A DNA stretch of 64,000 nucleotides from Deinococcus sp. AJ005 (GTDB lineage Bacteria; Deinococcota; Deinococci; Deinococcales; Deinococcaceae). Shown here piece after piece: positions 36,574 through 46,175 of the stretch. Position 1 is the stretch's first letter. Each line of letters begins with the position of its first letter. Location: assembly GCF_009017495.1 (NCBI RefSeq), contig NZ_CP044989.1, positions 186,001-250,000 of the forward strand, given 5' to 3'. The notes under the pieces are model-generated. The model was not told where the DNA came from and made no database searches. It worked only from the letters and a program-made list of their open reading frames with translations. The position numbers and the translations under genes are program-made.

Positions 36574-37277
36574 CCGCGATTGAACAGATGAACTGGATGC
36601 AAGTGGAGGAATACCTCAAGACCGACGACCGCTGCATCCTACCGCTGGGCAGCACCGAGCAGCACGCGCACCTGAGCCTGTGCGTGGACAATATCCTGCC
36701 CTTCAAGCTGGCGCAGGACGCCGTGGGCGATTCTGGCGTGCCCGTCTTTCCCGTCCTGCCCTACGGCATCACGCCGTACTTCCGGGCCTATCCGGGCAGC
36801 ATCAATATCCGGGTACAGACGTATCTGGCCATCGTGCGCGACATTCTGGACGACCTGCACGAACAGGGCTTCCGGCGAATCCTGATCGTCAACGGCCACG
36901 GCGGCAACACCCCGGCAGGGGGCTTTTGTGCCGAGTGGATGGCCGATCACCCCGGCACACAGGTCAAATTTCACAACTGGTGGAACGCGCCGGGAGTCTG
37001 GGCCAAGGTGCAGGCCACCGACAGCAACGCCAGCCACGCCTCCTGGATGGAAAATTTCCCCTGGACGCGACTGGAGGGCGTGGAGATGCCGGACACCGAG
37101 AAAACCGGCATCGACTTTGACCACATGCGGTTGCTTGGTCCCGAAGCCCTGCGCGAATATCTGGGCGAGGGCAATTTCGGCGGCAAATTTCAGCGCCCCG
37201 ACGCCGATATGCAGGCCATCTGGGACGTGGCCGTGGCGGAAACCCGCGCCCTGCTGGAAGGCGGGTGGGCCGGGTGA
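36570..37277 (+). CDS. Creatininase-family amidohydrolase
   Basis: A 235-residue metal-dependent hydrolase. The metal site is Glu30 and His32 in LGSTEQHAHL, Asp40 in CVDN, and the His of IVNGHGGNTPAGG. The family includes creatininase, FAPy deformylase and MftE, all acting on cyclic or small amides. The E-x-H-A-H spacing to Asp is one residue shorter than usual. NGHGGN rather than NGHYEN argues against true creatininase. It likely opens an amide bond in the compound imported by this operon. Confidence 0.85.
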   Translation: MTAIEQMNWMQVEEYLKTDDRCILPLGSTEQHAHLSLCVDNILPFKLAQDAVGDSGVPVFPVLPYGITPYFRAYPGSINIRVQTYLAIVRDILDDLHEQGFRRILIVNGHGGNTPAGGFCAEWMADHPGTQVKFHNWWNAPGVWAKVQATDSNASHASWMENFPWTRLEGVEMPDTEKTGIDFDHMRLLGPEALREYLGEGNFGGKFQRPDADMQAIWDVAVAETRALLEGGWAG

Positions 37278-38317
37278 ACGAGGAGGACCCGCAATCCCTG
37301 CTGGTCTGGGGAGCCGGAGCCATCGGTGGCACGATTGGCGCGTATCTGGTTCGGGATGGCTATGACGTGACCTTCGTGGATGTGGCCGCCGATCACGTCC
37401 AGGCCATCAACGAGCATGGACTGAGCATCAACGGGCCGTTTGGGGATTTCAAGGTGACAGCGTCCGCTTTCACCCCGGACGCCTTGCAGGGCCAGTGGGA
37501 CACCATTTTGCTGTGTACCAAGGCGCAACACACGGCGGCGGCGGCGAAAGCCCTCGCACCGCATCTCAGCCCAGATGGCGTGGTTCTGTCTATTCAGAAT
37601 GGCCTCAATCCGCTGATCATCAATAATCACATCTCGCCCCAGCGCGTGCTGGGTAGCTTCGTCAACTTCGGTGCGGATTATCTGGAACCCGGAGTGGTGC
37701 ATTACGGCGGGCGCGGCGTGGTGGTCATCGGCGAGCAGGATGGAGAGATCACCAAACGTGCTGAGCAGCTCCACCGCCTTCTCCAGCACTTTGAACCGGA
37801 CGCCATTCTCAGTCCCAATGTGTTCGGCTACCTGTGGAGCAAGCTGGCTTACGGGGCGCTGCTGTTTGCCACCGCCATCACCAACGACAGCATCGCCGAC
37901 GCACTTGAGCGCCGCGAAGACCGCGCCCTGTACACCGAACTGGGCCGAGAAGTCATGCGTGTGGCCCTGGCGCACGGCGTCACTCCCGAAGCCTTCAACG
38001 GCTTTGACCCGGCGGCCTTTTTACCGGACGCAGGCGACACAGCAGCCGCACAGAGTCTGGACGAGATGGTGGCCTTTAACCGCCGCAGCGCCAAGACCCA
38101 CAGCGGCATCTGGCGTGATCTGGCCGTTCGCAAACGCACCACGGAGGTGGACGCACAACTGGGCTGGGTGGTCCATTTTGGGGAGCAGCACAGCGTTCCC
38201 ACACCGCTGAACGCCCACCTGATCCAGCAGATTCACGAGATTGAGGCGGGCACCCGCGAACTGAGCCGTGACAACCTGGCCGAATTGCGCGGCCTCCTCG
38301 TGCAGGAGGAGGCGTGA
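37274..38317 (+). CDS. Ketopantoate reductase-like (PanE/ApbA) oxidoreductase
   Basis: A 347-residue NADPH-type oxidoreductase. The Rossmann loop VWGAGAIGGTIGAYL opens the protein, followed by LLCTKAQHTAAAA, SIQNGLNPL and a helical C-terminal domain with the catalytic-type lysine in YLWSKLAYGALL. It is longer than PanE and lies in a catabolic operon, so it probably acts on a different 2-oxo or 2-hydroxy acid. The GTG at 37274 overlaps the previous stop (GTGA); a GTG at 37265 is possible. Confidence 0.85.
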   Translation: MNEEDPQSLLVWGAGAIGGTIGAYLVRDGYDVTFVDVAADHVQAINEHGLSINGPFGDFKVTASAFTPDALQGQWDTILLCTKAQHTAAAAKALAPHLSPDGVVLSIQNGLNPLIINNHISPQRVLGSFVNFGADYLEPGVVHYGGRGVVVIGEQDGEITKRAEQLHRLLQHFEPDAILSPNVFGYLWSKLAYGALLFATAITNDSIADALERREDRALYTELGREVMRVALAHGVTPEAFNGFDPAAFLPDAGDTAAAQSLDEMVAFNRRSAKTHSGIWRDLAVRKRTTEVDAQLGWVVHFGEQHSVPTPLNAHLIQQIHEIEAGTRELSRDNLAELRGLLVQEEA

Positions 38318-39084
38318 ACATGGAGCGTTTTGCGGGCCAGACCGTGATCGTCACTGGCGCGGCGCACGGCTTCGGGCGCACGATTGCACACGCCTTCGCC
38401 TGGGAAGGGGCCAACGTCTGGGCCTGCGACGTGAACACCGAGGGTCTGGGTGAAACGGCCCGGCTGGCCCACCACGACGGCCTGACCATCCAGACCAGGG
38501 TGGTGAATGTGGGCGACAGCGCGGCGGTCTCGGCATTCGTGGCAGAAGCTATGGTGGAAACAGGCCGGGTAGATGTTCTGGTCAACAATGCGGGAGGCGT
38601 GCGTGGACAGGTGGGCCGTCCGATAGAGGAAATTACCCCCTCCGACTGGCAGGCCATCTTCGCCGTCAACGTGGACGGGGCTTTTTTCTTCGCGCAGTCG
38701 GTGGCCCCGCACATGAAAGCCCGCAAATCGGGCCGGATCGTCAACATCTCCAGCGGCGCGGGCCTGGGCATCAGCCTGACCGGGATTCAGGCGTATGCGT
38801 CCGCCAAGGCCGCCCAGATCGGTCTGACCCGCCAACTGGCGCACGAACTGGGCGCGTGGGGCATCACGGTGAACAACGTGGCTCCTGGCTTCGTCCGCAG
38901 CAACCCCACCACGGAGCGTCAGTGGGACAGCTACGGCGAGGAAGGTCAGCGCAAGTTGATAGACGGCATCGCCCTGAAACGGCTGGGAACGTCCGAAGAC
39001 ATCGCCAACGCCGTGCTGTTCTTCGCTTCAGAGCAGGCGGGCTGGATCACCGGGCAAGTCCTGAGCGTGGACGGTGGCAAATGA
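38314..39084 (+). CDS. SDR-family oxidoreductase (FabG-like)
   Basis: A 256-residue short-chain dehydrogenase. Cofactor loop TGAAHGFGRTIA, Asp in VWACDVN (favouring NAD), NNAG, catalytic Ser in NISSGAG and Y-x-x-x-K in YASAKAAQIG. Length and order are typical. AGGAGG lies 4 nt before the GTG at 38314 (overlapping the previous stop, GTGA) and 10 nt before ATG 38320; both are in frame. Substrate unknown, presumably an intermediate of the operon's pathway. Confidence 0.9.
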   Translation: MNMERFAGQTVIVTGAAHGFGRTIAHAFAWEGANVWACDVNTEGLGETARLAHHDGLTIQTRVVNVGDSAAVSAFVAEAMVETGRVDVLVNNAGGVRGQVGRPIEEITPSDWQAIFAVNVDGAFFFAQSVAPHMKARKSGRIVNISSGAGLGISLTGIQAYASAKAAQIGLTRQLAHELGAWGITVNNVAPGFVRSNPTTERQWDSYGEEGQRKLIDGIALKRLGTSEDIANAVLFFASEQAGWITGQVLSVDGGK

Positions 39085-40502
39085 GCGGCCTGAATGATGT
39101 GCTGGTGCGGCTGAACGAACGCGCCAAAGATTCGCTTTCCGAGTTGATCGAGTTCGCCAGTATTCCCAGTGTCAGCGCCCAGCCCGCCCACAAATCCGAC
39201 ATGGATCGGGCGGCACTGTGGCTCTCGGAGCGCCTGAAACGTGCCGGACTCCGACTTGTAGAACGGTGGCCCACGGCTGGGCACACCGCCGTCTACGCCG
39301 AATATCTGGACGCGGGCGAGGACGCCCCCACGCTGCTCGTCTACGGCCACTACGACGTTCAGCCGCCTGACCCGCTGGAGAAGTGGCACACGCCGCCGTT
39401 CACACCCACGGTCAGGGGCGAGCGCATCTACGGGCGCGGCGTCAGCGACGACAAGGGGCCGCTGCTGCTGACCGTCCAGGTGGTGGATGCCTACCTGTCC
39501 ACGCTGGGCAGCTTGCCCCTCAACCTCAAATTTCTGTTTGAAGGCGAGGAAGAAGTCGGCAGCGCCCACCTGAACGAACTCGTCACGCAGAACGCACAGC
39601 GGTTGAAAGCAGATTTCGTCCTGAGTGCCGACGGCGGCATGTGGAGCGCGGATATCCCCTCACTGACGGTGAGTGCGAGGGGGCTGGCGGCGCTGGAACT
39701 CACCGTTCGCGGCCCCGCCAAGGATTTGCACTCCGGGCGGCACGGCGGCAGCGTCCACAATCCTCTGCACGCGCTGGCGACATTGATCGCCGGACTGCAT
39801 GACGAATCGGGCCGCGTGACCGTACCGGGCTTTTACGACGGTATTTCCGAGCTGACGCCTCAGCAACGCGGGGGCATCCAGCAACTGCCGTTCACCGACG
39901 AAGCGTACCTGACCCAGACTGGAGCGCCCGCCGTCTACGGCGAATCCGGGTATTCCACGCTGGAACGCCAGTGGCATCGGCCCACGCTGGAAGTGAACGG
40001 GATGTGGGGCGGCTACACGGGTGACGGCACGAAAACTGTGCTGCCCAGCGAGGCGCACGCCAAGATCACCTGCCGACTGGTGCCGGGGCAGGAGCCGGAG
40101 CGCATCGCCGCGCTGCTCCAGCAGCATCTGGAGGACAGGCTGCCGCCTGGCGTCACCCTGGAGATTCACGGCAGTGACCACGGCGCACGCGCGTACCGCC
40201 TGCCCGACGATCACCCTGGCGCGGTGGTGGCGCGGGAAGTGCTGGCCAGGCTCTACGGCAAGCCCCCGCTGGACGTGGGCATGGGCGGCAGCATTCCCGT
40301 GCTGGAAACCTTCCAGAGCGCCCTCGGCCTGGACACCGTGTTCTTCAGCTTTGCGGTGGGCGACGAGGACATCCACGCCCCCAACGAATTCTTCCGTGTG
40401 CCGAGGCTGTACGAGGGCCAGCAAGCCTGGGCGCAGTTCTGGTGGACACTGGCCCAGAAGAAATTGGGACAGAAGAAATTGGAACAGGAGAGCAAGCCAT
40501 GA
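39081..40502 (+). CDS. M20-family dipeptidase
   Basis: A 473-residue dizinc peptidase. Metal-binding His90 in VYGHYDVQP with Asp92, then RGVSDDKG, the catalytic and bridging glutamates in FEGEEEVGS, and the dimerisation-domain motif RGPAKDLHSGRHGG. C-terminal metal ligand in GDEDIHAPNE. It belongs to the carnosinase/CPG2-like group that hydrolyses dipeptides and N-acyl amino acids. ATGA overlaps with both neighbours. Confidence 0.93.
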   Translation: MSGLNDVLVRLNERAKDSLSELIEFASIPSVSAQPAHKSDMDRAALWLSERLKRAGLRLVERWPTAGHTAVYAEYLDAGEDAPTLLVYGHYDVQPPDPLEKWHTPPFTPTVRGERIYGRGVSDDKGPLLLTVQVVDAYLSTLGSLPLNLKFLFEGEEEVGSAHLNELVTQNAQRLKADFVLSADGGMWSADIPSLTVSARGLAALELTVRGPAKDLHSGRHGGSVHNPLHALATLIAGLHDESGRVTVPGFYDGISELTPQQRGGIQQLPFTDEAYLTQTGAPAVYGESGYSTLERQWHRPTLEVNGMWGGYTGDGTKTVLPSEAHAKITCRLVPGQEPERIAALLQQHLEDRLPPGVTLEIHGSDHGARAYRLPDDHPGAVVAREVLARLYGKPPLDVGMGGSIPVLETFQSALGLDTVFFSFAVGDEDIHAPNEFFRVPRLYEGQQAWAQFWWTLAQKKLGQKKLEQESKP

Positions 40503-42034
40503 ATGACTTCAAGCGCCGCTCGGCGGAAATCAATGACCTGTTGTGCGTCCTGAACGTCCTCAACTGGGACGCCCGCACGCAGATGCCCGCAGGCGGCAGT
40601 TCGCCCCGCGCCCAGCAACTCGCCACCGTCAGTGCGCTGGCACAGGAAAAGTTGCTTGATCCGGCCTACGCGGCGGCGGCCCAGGCAGTCAGCGGTGATG
40701 ACGTGGAGAACCGCGCCGCTCAGCAGGCGCTGGACGCCATCTCGGCCCTGAAGCGTATTCCTGCCGAACTGACCCGCGAACTGGCCCTGCTGAAATCCGA
40801 GGCGCAGGACGTGTGGGCGCGCGCCAAAGCTGCCAACGACTTCGGCCTGTTCGCTCCGGCCCTGACGCGCATGGTGGAATTGAATCAGCAACTGGCGGAG
40901 GCACTGGGTTACGAGGGCCACCCCTACGACGCGCTGCTCAACATGTACGAGCCGGGCCTGACGGTGGGCACCCTGCTGCCACTGTTCGAGCAACTGCGTG
41001 CCCATCATGTGCCGCTGTTGCGGGCCATTCAGGAGCGCCCCCAACCCCGCAGCGAATTCCTGAACCGCTCGTATCCGGCAGCAGCGCAAAAGAGCATCTC
41101 GCTGGCACTGGCCCAGAAGTTCGGCTACGACACGGAGCGCGGGCGACTGGACGAATCGGCGCACCCCTTTGAGATCAGTTTCACGCGTCAGGACGTGCGG
41201 ATCACCACCCGCATCCAGGAGAACTTCCTGTCGGGCGCACTGTTCGGCACGCTGCACGAGACTGGACACGCCATGTACGAGCAGGGCGTCCGCCCGGAGC
41301 TGAGCCGCACGGTGCTGGCCAGCGATTTGCTGGGCCTGTACGCGGTGGGCGGGGCCAGCTACGGCACGCACGAGAGCCAGTCGCGGCTGTGGGAAAACCG
41401 CATCGGGCGATCAAAGGCCTACTGGGATCTGCACTTCCCGCAGCTTCAGGCCGCGTTTCCTGAAGCGCTCACAGACGTGGACACCGCCACCTTCCACCGC
41501 GCCGTCAACACGGTGCGTCCCAGCCTGATCCGGGTGGAGGCCGACGAACTGACCTATGACTTGCACATCATGCTGCGGGTAGAGCTGGAACGCGCCCTGA
41601 TCGGCGGGGAGCTGGCGGTCAAAGACCTGCCCGAAGCCTGGAACGCCCGCATCAAGGCTGACCTGGGATTGGACGTGCCGGACGACGCCAGGGGCGTGTT
41701 GCAGGACATCCACTGGTCAGCGGGAATGTTCGGCTCGTTTCCCACCTACACCATCGGCAACGTGATGGCCTCGCAGTTCTATGCGGCGGCCACAGAGCAG
41801 ATGCCGGAACTGGAAGACAAGCTGCTGCGCGGCGAATACGCCATTCTTCTCGGCTGGCTGACCGACAACATCTACCAGCATGGGCGCACCTACACGCCCC
41901 ACGAGTTGCTGGAACGCGTGACCGGGCGTGGTCTTGACCCACAACCGTATCTGGATTACCTCAGCGGCAAATACGGCGAACTCTACGGCTTGGCCGAGAC
42001 AAATGAAACGGCGCAAAAGGAGCAGATACTATGA
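40499..42034 (+). CDS. M32-family metallocarboxypeptidase (Taq type)
   Basis: A 511-residue carboxypeptidase related to carboxypeptidase Taq. The zinc site is His253-Glu254-Thr-Gly-His257, and the third ligand region is GTHESQSRLWEN. DRTFHR-like and IR/GEL segments of the family (IRVEADELTYDLHIMLR) are present. It removes C-terminal residues from peptides in the cytoplasm, which suits a peptide-import operon. Start overlaps the previous stop (ATGA). Confidence 0.93.
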   Translation: MNDFKRRSAEINDLLCVLNVLNWDARTQMPAGGSSPRAQQLATVSALAQEKLLDPAYAAAAQAVSGDDVENRAAQQALDAISALKRIPAELTRELALLKSEAQDVWARAKAANDFGLFAPALTRMVELNQQLAEALGYEGHPYDALLNMYEPGLTVGTLLPLFEQLRAHHVPLLRAIQERPQPRSEFLNRSYPAAAQKSISLALAQKFGYDTERGRLDESAHPFEISFTRQDVRITTRIQENFLSGALFGTLHETGHAMYEQGVRPELSRTVLASDLLGLYAVGGASYGTHESQSRLWENRIGRSKAYWDLHFPQLQAAFPEALTDVDTATFHRAVNTVRPSLIRVEADELTYDLHIMLRVELERALIGGELAVKDLPEAWNARIKADLGLDVPDDARGVLQDIHWSAGMFGSFPTYTIGNVMASQFYAAATEQMPELEDKLLRGEYAILLGWLTDNIYQHGRTYTPHELLERVTGRGLDPQPYLDYLSGKYGELYGLAETNETAQKEQIL

Positions 42035-42786
42035 CCCAGCAAAACGGAAAACTCGCAGGAAAAGTGGCCCTCGTGACCGGCGCAAGCAGCGGCATTGGCG
42101 AGGCGACGGCAATTGCGCTGGCCGAACACGGCGCGGCAGTAGCATTGGTGGCCCGGCGCAAGGACCGTCTGGACGAGTTGGCGGGCAGGATTGAGGGCAT
42201 GGGCGGCAAGGTGGCCGTGATCGTCTCCGATCTGGCGCAGGCCGGGCAGGGGGCAGAGGTGGTGGCGCAGGCGATAGCGGCCCTGGGCCGTCTGGACATC
42301 GTGGTGAACAACGCGGGCGTGATGCTGCTCGGCCCGCTGGCAGGCGGCGATCCCAGCGATTTGCAACGCATGATGGACCTGAACGTCACCGCGCTGATGC
42401 ACCTCTCGCAAGCCGCGCTGGAAACCATGAAGCCGCAGAAGAGCGGTCATATCGTCAACATTTCCTCGGTGTCGGGGCGCGGAGCCAGCCCGCTGAGTGC
42501 CGGATACAGCGCCAGCAAATGGGCGGTGGGGGGCTTTAGCGAGGGCCTACGGCAGGAAGCCAAACAGGACCGCATTCGCGTGACCGTCATCGAACCCGGC
42601 GTCGTCGCCACCGAGCTGACCGATCACATCACCCACACCCAGACCAAGGATATGTACGAGGGCCGGATCAAGGACATGGAGATGCTGCAATCCGAAGACA
42701 TCGCCGCCGCCGTCATCTACGCCGTGACCCAGCCGGAGCGCGTGAACGTCAACGAGTTGCTCATCCGTCCGCTCGATCAGGGTTGA
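42031..42786 (+). CDS. SDR-family oxidoreductase, last gene of the operon
   Basis: A 251-residue short-chain dehydrogenase with TGASSGIGEATA, Arg-Arg in VARRKDRL (favouring NADPH), NNAGVM, NISSVSG and YSASKWAVGG. It resembles the YdfG/serine dehydrogenase group, enzymes that oxidise 3-hydroxy acids including serine, though the exact substrate is open. Start overlaps the previous stop by 4 bp and it ends the twelve-gene run. Confidence 0.9.
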   Translation: MTQQNGKLAGKVALVTGASSGIGEATAIALAEHGAAVALVARRKDRLDELAGRIEGMGGKVAVIVSDLAQAGQGAEVVAQAIAALGRLDIVVNNAGVMLLGPLAGGDPSDLQRMMDLNVTALMHLSQAALETMKPQKSGHIVNISSVSGRGASPLSAGYSASKWAVGGFSEGLRQEAKQDRIRVTVIEPGVVATELTDHITHTQTKDMYEGRIKDMEMLQSEDIAAAVIYAVTQPERVNVNELLIRPLDQG

Positions 42787-42908
42787 ACACGGCTGTTTTC
42801 CCTCTGCTGGCTAGAACACCCACATCCACCCTCGGGCGCGACTTTCCGGAAATCTAGACAAAGGTGAGCGCCTGTGTGCTGAGGCCTTAAGCTGAGGCTA
42901 TCCCAAAT

Positions 42909-42919
42909 TGGTCCAACCA
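42909..42919 (+). promoter_or_regulatory. FadR-type operator TGGTCCAACCA
   Basis: TGGT-N3-ACCA is the core recognised by many FadR-subfamily GntR regulators (PdhR, LldR and relatives). It lies 32 nt before the start of such a regulator gene and so probably mediates autoregulation. Confidence 0.6.
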
Positions 42920-42951
42920 CTGGACCTTCAAGTCGGAAACTAGGAGGCGAG

Positions 42952-43659
42952 ATGACAGCGCAGCCGATCAAACAGCAGAAACTGGCTGCCAGTGCGGCAG
43001 AAGAACTTCTGGCCCTGATCCTGCGCGGAGACTTTGTGGCCGGTCAGCGGTTGCCCCCCGAACGGCTGCTGGCCGAACAGATGAACATTTCCCGCACCAG
43101 CCTGCGGGACGGGATTGCCCGCCTGGAGGTTCTTGGACACCTGGAAGCGCGGCAGGGCAATGGGGTTTTCGTCCGCGAACCTTCCGCCGCGCACCTGACC
43201 CAGCCCTTCCAGGGCATGCTGATCCGCTCGCCACAAAAGCTGGAACATCTGCTCGAATTCCGCCAGATGATCGAGCCGGAAGTGGCGGCACAGGCCGCTG
43301 GCCGCGCCACGCCCACTCAGATTGCCCAGCTCCATCTGTGTCTTGGGCGTCAGGAAGTTGCGTGTAAACGTCACATCAAGCTCAGTGATGAGGACATGAT
43401 CTTCCACAGCCTGATCGCCCAGATTGCAGGTAATGAGGTGGTCATGCTGGTGCTGGAAACCCTGCGCTCTCTGCTGACCCAGTTGCGAAATCAGGTGGTG
43501 GGAGACAGACCGGAATTGACGATTTCGGAACACCGCGCGCTGGTAGACGCCATTGCCAGCGCCTCACCCCAGGCCGCCCGTCAGGCCATGCTCGCTCACA
43601 TGGCATCCGTCCGTCGCCACGCCGCCCCCCTCACCAACCAAGGAGAAGACAATGCGTAA
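42952..43659 (+). CDS. FadR-subfamily GntR regulator
   Basis: A 235-residue repressor or activator. The GntR winged helix spans about residues 10-75 (GQRLPPERLLAEQMNISRTSLRDGIARLE, then RQGNGVFV). The all-helical FCD effector domain follows (LLEFRQMIEPEVAAQAA, DMIFHSLIAQIAGNEV, SEHRALVDAIA, AMLAHMASVRRH) with the metal-binding Asp/His pattern of that domain. FCD regulators sense carboxylic acids. TAGGAGG precedes the ATG. It overlaps the downstream binding-protein gene by 8 bp and likely controls it. Confidence 0.92.
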   Translation: MTAQPIKQQKLAASAAEELLALILRGDFVAGQRLPPERLLAEQMNISRTSLRDGIARLEVLGHLEARQGNGVFVREPSAAHLTQPFQGMLIRSPQKLEHLLEFRQMIEPEVAAQAAGRATPTQIAQLHLCLGRQEVACKRHIKLSDEDMIFHSLIAQIAGNEVVMLVLETLRSLLTQLRNQVVGDRPELTISEHRALVDAIASASPQAARQAMLAHMASVRRHAAPLTNQGEDNA

Positions 43660-45130
43660 ATCCCAGTTTCTGATGGCCTTCCTGAGCGCCGCCTGCCTGA
43701 GCGCCGCTTCCGCCTCAGCCCAGACCCTGACCGTGGGCCTGGACGCCGACCCACCCAAACTGGACCCGGCGCTGTCCACGGCTCTGGTGGACCGTCAGGT
43801 GATGAACCAGATTTTCGACAAGCTGGTGGATCTGGACGTGAACCTCAAGGTGGTGCCAGCACTGGCGACGTCCTGGAAGGTCACCAACGGCGGCCTGACC
43901 TATACCTTCAAGCTCAAGAGCGGCGTGAAATTCACCGACGGTACGGTGCTGGACGCCGCCGCCGTCAAATACGGCCTGGACCGCAACCGCACGCTGGAAG
44001 GCAGCGCCCGCAAGAACGAGATGAGCAGCATCAAGGAAGTCAAGGTTATTGACGCCCAGACCATTCAGCTCAATCTGTCGCAGTCGTATGGCCCGCTGCT
44101 GGCGGTGCTGACGGACCGCGCGGGCATGATCGTCTCGCCCACGGCGGCCAAGAAGGCCGGGGCCGATTTCCAGAACAACCCGGTGGGCAGCGGGCCCTTT
44201 ACCTTCGTCAGTCGCGTGCGCCAGGACAACATCACCCTGAATGCCAACAAGAGCTACTGGGGCGGCGCGCCCAAGATCGACAAACTGATTTACCGCCCCT
44301 TCACTGACGGTGACGTGCGCTACGCCAACCTGCTGTCGGGCGCGGTGCAGGCCATCACGCCGATTGACCCCAAGGACATCAGCAAGCTGGAGCAGAACGC
44401 CAAATTCAGCGTGCTGAACTACCCCGGCATCGGCTTCCAGGGCGTGTGGTTCAACGTGACCCGCGCGCCGTTCAACAACAAGAACTTCCGGCAGGCGGTG
44501 GCGGCCACCATCGACCGCGAGGCGATTGCCAAGAGCATCTTCTACGGCACGGTCACGCCTGCTGCCGGTCCCTTCCCACCCGGCACCCCTGCCGCGTCCT
44601 CGGCCATCACGGTGCAGAAGCCCAACATCGCCCTGGCCAAACAGAAACTGGGCGGCAAGCCGCTGACATTCACGTTGCTGACCACGCCTGGCAGCGTGAC
44701 CACGCAGTTGGCGCAGGTCTATCAGGCCATGTTCGCGCAGGCCGGCATCACCGCCAAGATCGAGCAGGTGGAGTTCGGCACCCTGCTGGACCGCGCCGAC
44801 AAGCAGGATTACGACGCCCTGATGCTGGGCTGGAGCGGACGCCCCGATCCCGATGGCAACATCTACGATTTCTTCGTGACCGGCGGCACCAACAACCAGG
44901 CTGGATACAGCAACAAGGCGGTGGATAGCCTGCTTGCCAAGGCCCGCGCCCAGACTGCCATGACCGCCCGCGCGGCCACCTACAACGTCGCGCTGAGCAC
45001 CATCATCAGCGACACGCCCTATACCTGGGTCTACTTCCAGCGCAATCTGGTGGCGAGCGTCAAGGGACTGACTGGCCTCAAGCCCATCCCAGACGGCATC
45101 ATCCGCTTTAAAGACGTGGACCTGAAGTAA
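43652..45130 (+). CDS. Second peptide-type ABC substrate-binding protein
   Basis: A 492-residue SBP_bac_5 protein with a signal peptide (LSAASASAQTL cleavage region). Landmarks: GLDADPPKLDPALST, LATSWKVTNGGLTYTFKLKSGVKFTDGT, PVGSGPFTFVSRVRQD and FRQAVAATIDREAIAKSI. It is only moderately similar to the binding protein at 29995, so a different ligand is likely. An AGGAGA site lies before the ATG, inside the end of the regulator gene. Confidence 0.92.
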   Translation: MRKSQFLMAFLSAACLSAASASAQTLTVGLDADPPKLDPALSTALVDRQVMNQIFDKLVDLDVNLKVVPALATSWKVTNGGLTYTFKLKSGVKFTDGTVLDAAAVKYGLDRNRTLEGSARKNEMSSIKEVKVIDAQTIQLNLSQSYGPLLAVLTDRAGMIVSPTAAKKAGADFQNNPVGSGPFTFVSRVRQDNITLNANKSYWGGAPKIDKLIYRPFTDGDVRYANLLSGAVQAITPIDPKDISKLEQNAKFSVLNYPGIGFQGVWFNVTRAPFNNKNFRQAVAATIDREAIAKSIFYGTVTPAAGPFPPGTPAASSAITVQKPNIALAKQKLGGKPLTFTLLTTPGSVTTQLAQVYQAMFAQAGITAKIEQVEFGTLLDRADKQDYDALMLGWSGRPDPDGNIYDFFVTGGTNNQAGYSNKAVDSLLAKARAQTAMTARAATYNVALSTIISDTPYTWVYFQRNLVASVKGLTGLKPIPDGIIRFKDVDLK

Positions 45131-45144
45131 CGGACATTCTCTCG

Positions 45145-45177
45145 AAGGGGCGGGCAGTCGGTCTTGCTCGCCCCTTT
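45145..45177 (+). terminator. Intercistronic hairpin after second binding-protein gene
   Basis: GGGGCG pairs with CGCCCC, extended through GGCA/TGCT-type pairs and AA/TT, with CTTTCG behind. As at 31594, it stands between binding protein and permease and probably limits read-through. Confidence 0.6.
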
Positions 45178-45202
45178 CGCACTTTTCAGATCAGGAGGTC
45201 CA

Positions 45203-46147
45203 GTGGCTGTTTTCGCGTTACGCCGTTTGCTGTCGTCCATTCCTACTTTGCTGATCGTCACGGTGATCATCTTCGTGATGGTCAAGCTGCTGCCCGGCGA
45301 CCCGGCCCGGCTGATCCTGGGTCAGGAAGCCACGCCGCAGGCCCTGGCTGAACTGCGCCGTTCGCTGGGCCTGGACCGCTCGCTGTTGCAGCAATATCTG
45401 AGCTGGCTGGCGGGGGCCGTGCGGCTGGATTTTGGCACCAGCCTGACCGACAACAGCAGCGTGAGCAAACTGATCGCCCAGAAACTGCCGGTGACCCTGG
45501 AACTCTCGCTGTTCGCCATGCTGATCTCGCTGCTGATTTCCCTGCCTGCCGGGATTCTCAGCGCGATGCGGCGCAACACCTGGGTGGACCGGGTGCTGAC
45601 GCTGCTGGCGCTGTCGGGCATCAGCCTGCCCAACTTCTTTCTGGGCATCCTGCTGATCTACCTGTTCAGTATCCAGTTGGCCTGGATTCCGGCGAGCGGT
45701 TACACCAGTCTGCTGGAGAATCCGGGGCGCAACCTGCTGCTGCTGCTGCTGCCTGCCGTCACGCTGGGCGTCGGCTCAGGGGCGGTGCTGACGCGTTATC
45801 TGCGCTCCAGCCTCAGCGAGACGCTGACGCAGGATTACGTGCGAACCGCCCACGCCAAAGGCCTCACGGCGCGGCAGGTCACTTCCAAACACGCCCTCAG
45901 GAATGCGCTGATTCCCTTTCTGACCGCTTTCGGCCTGCAACTGGGCGGCCTGCTGGGCGGAGCGGTGATCACCGAGCAGATTTTTAGCATTCCCGGCTTC
46001 GGGCGGCTGCTGGTAGACGCCGTCTTCACCCGTGACCTGCCCGTGATTCAGGGCGTGGTGCTGGTCTCAGCAGTGGCGGTCTTCCTGGTCAGCTTCCTGG
46101 TGGATCTGGGCTACGCGGCGGTAGACCCACGCATCCGGTACAACTGA
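45203..46147 (+). CDS. Second ABC transporter permease (DppB type)
   Basis: A 314-residue permease with FALRRLLSSIPTLLIV, LLPGDPARLILG and EAA loop DYVRTAHAKGLTARQVTSKHALRNALI. The GTG at 45203 is preceded by AGGAGG at ideal distance and begins the conserved N-terminus. It is followed after 28 nt by its partner. Confidence 0.92.
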   Translation: MAVFALRRLLSSIPTLLIVTVIIFVMVKLLPGDPARLILGQEATPQALAELRRSLGLDRSLLQQYLSWLAGAVRLDFGTSLTDNSSVSKLIAQKLPVTLELSLFAMLISLLISLPAGILSAMRRNTWVDRVLTLLALSGISLPNFFLGILLIYLFSIQLAWIPASGYTSLLENPGRNLLLLLLPAVTLGVGSGAVLTRYLRSSLSETLTQDYVRTAHAKGLTARQVTSKHALRNALIPFLTAFGLQLGGLLGGAVITEQIFSIPGFGRLLVDAVFTRDLPVIQGVVLVSAVAVFLVSFLVDLGYAAVDPRIRYN

Positions 46148-46175
46148 TGAACAGCCCACTGAAGGGAGCGAGAAC

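Noticed and set aside
36570..37277. Calling the hydrolase a true creatininase
   Set aside because: The NGHGGN motif and the shorter E-x-H spacing differ from creatininase, and no creatinase or sarcosine genes adjoin.
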